This document shows positions 62,356 to 64,000 of a DNA stretch of 64,000 nucleotides, piece after piece. The stretch spans positions 124,001-188,000 of the forward strand of contig WHVA01000038.1 of the NCBI GenBank assembly GCA_015179125.1. Direction: 5' to 3'. Numbering within the stretch: position 1 is the first letter of the stretch; every line of letters begins with the position of its first letter. The notes below the pieces were generated by a model, which ran no database searches, was not told the origin of the DNA, and saw only the letters and a program-made list of their open reading frames with translations. This DNA is from Gautieria morchelliformis. Its lineage: Eukaryota > Basidiomycota > Agaricomycetes > Gomphales > Gomphaceae. The position numbers and the translations under genes are program-made.

Positions 62356-64000
62356 GATGTGTGCCCCTGCTGCCTGTACATAACCGGTTTGCCTGTCTTG
62401 AAGTAGAGAATGAAAAGCCCCCACTCCCCTCACTTCGTACAGACCCACCGGATAAAGTCACAAAAACCAAATCTGACACCCGTCCATCCCGCATCCGCCC
62501 TTGGGAGAGACGCCTTCCGAAGCGCTATGTTGTTGCTGCCACCCCTGGCCCCAAGTCACTAGTCATTAAGGTGAGATCCAGACGACGATACGGCGGAAGT
62601 CAAATCCGGACCCGCCCTTGTCGATTGCGGGGCCACTGGTCAGTTTATGGACCGGGACTATGTGGAACGGAACCGACTGACCACGCGGAAGTTGCAACGT
62701 GCAATCCCGGTGTCAATGTGGATGGAAGCCCCAATGAGGCAGGGTCCATCACGGAGATAGTAGACACAATTCTCCGCTACGATGGCACTCAGAACGCACT
62801 TCCTTGCGTCACCAGCCTGGGGAAGCAAGACATCATCCTCGGGTTTACCTGGCTTCAGGAGCACAACCCGGAGATCAATTGGCAGACTCGGAAGGTACTG
62901 ATGAGTCGATGTCCAGCCAAGTGTCACATGTGCAGGTCGGAACTGCGGAAGGAACGCCAGGAGCAGCGGAAGACCGAACGGCTCATACAGACATGTCGTT
63001 CGGCCCCCATCCACTGCTTGCAGAAGAAGACTCGGAAGCGGAATTTGACCGGATCCCACTTCCAATTCCGATTCCGACGCCATCCGACTCGGCCGGAAGA
63101 CACTCTGCGGAAGGGGAGCGCTTGCTGTACGTAAACCTTCCGCCGGAAGCGGAACACATCCGCGCCACCGGAAATATTTCGCAACGCCTTGCTGAAGCCT
63201 CCAAGAGCATGATAGAGTAGGCGGAAATTCCGGAGTACCTGCGGGAGTTCGAGGACGTCTTTTCCAAGGAGTCGTTTGATACCCTGCCTCCACGGAAGCT
63301 GTGGGACCACGCCATCGAGTTGGAGCCTGGGTCAAAGCCCACCAGCTGCAAAGTCTACCCGCTGTCACCCAAGGAGCAGGTAGAGCTTGATGCATTCCTT
63401 GCGGAAAACCTCCGTACAGGGAGGATCCGCCCTCCAAGTCACCCATGGTATCTCCGGTGTTCTTCATCAAGAAGAAGGATGGCTCGCTCAGACTTGTGCA
63501 GGATACCGGGCCTTGAATGCGATCACGATCAAGAACCGGTACCCCATTCCACTCATTTCCGAACTGATCACACAACTCCACGGGGCAAGGTACTTCACTA
63601 AGCTGGATGTCCGCTGGGGCTTCAATAATGTTCGGATCCGAGAGGGAGACAAGTGGAAGGCTGCATTCCGCACCAACCGGGGACTCTTTGAGCCACAGGT
63701 CATGTTCTTCGGCCTCACCAACAGTCCTGCCACATTCCAGACGATGATGAATGACATTTTCCGTGACATGATAGCAGAAGGGGTTGTCTGCGTCTACCTT
63801 GATGACATCCTCATCTTCACAAACACAATGTCCAAACATCGGGAAGTTGTGCGGAGAGTGCTGGAACGGCTCCGAGAGTACAACCTGTGTCTCGAGCCGG
63901 AAAAGTGCGAATTTGAGCGGACACGGATAGAGTATCTTGGGGTGATTGTGTCGGAAGGAAGGTGGAAATGGACCCAGTCAAAGTTTCCGGTGTGTCGGAT
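62356..64000 (+). pseudogene. Gypsy D protease and reverse transcriptase, frameshifted, partial
   Basis: The protease shows ALVDCGATGQFMD near 62610 (DCG instead of DSG/DTG). After a variable acidic stretch, the reverse transcriptase start lies near 63205-63480 (FIKKKDGSLRLVQD), with LDVRWGFNNVRIREGDKWKA near 63602, FFGLTNSPATFQTMMND near 63706 and VYLDDILIF near 63791. These parts lie in different frames, with breaks near 62750, 63440 and 63510, and stops interrupt the protease region. The window ends just after the RT palm motifs. Confidence 0.85.

Larger units (their letters stand above)
60513..64000 (+). mobile_element. Gypsy D, Ty3 element, 5' half (cut by window end)
   Basis: 5' LTR, gag, protease and the start of reverse transcriptase on the plus strand; the remainder lies beyond the window. 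It is the reference for the two solo LTRs at 25702 and 31949. The coding region and LTR are both unusually rich in CGGAA/TTCCG. Frameshifts in pol indicate that this copy is dead, though gag is open. Confidence 0.9.

Overview
The window looks like a transposon-packed region of a filamentous fungus, most likely an agaricomycete basidiomycete. The evidence is short (about 50 bp) GT-AG introns, a degraded FunK1-type kinase gene (a family known from basidiomycetes), chromodomain Ty3 elements, and Ty1/copia elements whose primer-binding site matches the anticodon arm of initiator tRNA-Met. Roughly four fifths of the 64 kb is recognisable mobile DNA. No tRNA, rRNA, CRISPR array or metabolic gene cluster was seen. 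The only intact long reading frames are two complete copia gag-pol genes. || Layout. 1-10317: a decayed Ty3 element (gypsy A), split inside its zinc knuckle by a fold-back element (1380-8641). The fold-back carries a solo copia LTR (2794-7731), which in turn carries an intact copia (copia A, 2948-7443) with LTRs identical by eye. Each level is supported by its own target-site duplication. 10318-13345: LTR and 3' part of another copia (copia C), holding a second solo LTR. 13346-15420: spacer with direct repeats, a hairpin and a 339-bp-period repeat. 15707-19893: broken Helitron Rep-helicase gene. 21108-21596: 36-bp minisatellite. 22411-24475: hAT-type element with 16-bp inverted ends and an 8-bp duplication, carrying pieces of a family-16 methyltransferase gene and probably a forkhead gene. 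25301-26325: GC-rich hexamer array split by a solo Ty3 LTR. 26684-33811: gene-like remnants (an unrecognised multi-exon gene, a FunK1 pseudogene, unassigned exons), another solo Ty3 LTR and an AT-rich island. 33980-36935: start of a second hAT family and a truncated copia (H). 37086-43315: a hAT of that family, carrying the intact copia I (37773-42765). 43354-48102: copia J, complete in structure but with dead reading frames. 48172-53611: Ty3 element G with both LTRs, lacking protease-RT-RNase H and carrying a spliced-looking antisense reading frame. 53612-55443: 3' end of chromodomain Ty3 element E. 55444-58597: 5'-truncated copia F. 58598-60512: Ty3 pol fragment K. 60513-64000: 5' half of Ty3 element D, cut by the window end. 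|| How it works together. The parts are competing, nested selfish elements rather than a pathway. Copia A and I look young and could encode all retrotransposition functions. Copia H, F and three solo LTRs belong to the copia I family, and two solo LTRs belong to the gypsy D family. Two mechanistic themes recur. Copia elements place a half-tRNA-Met primer site directly next to the 5' LTR, and in I and J the gag-pol ATG lies inside that site. Ty3 elements G and D instead carry 10-nt sites complementary to their own predicted mRNA 5' ends, as in Tf1-like self-priming.
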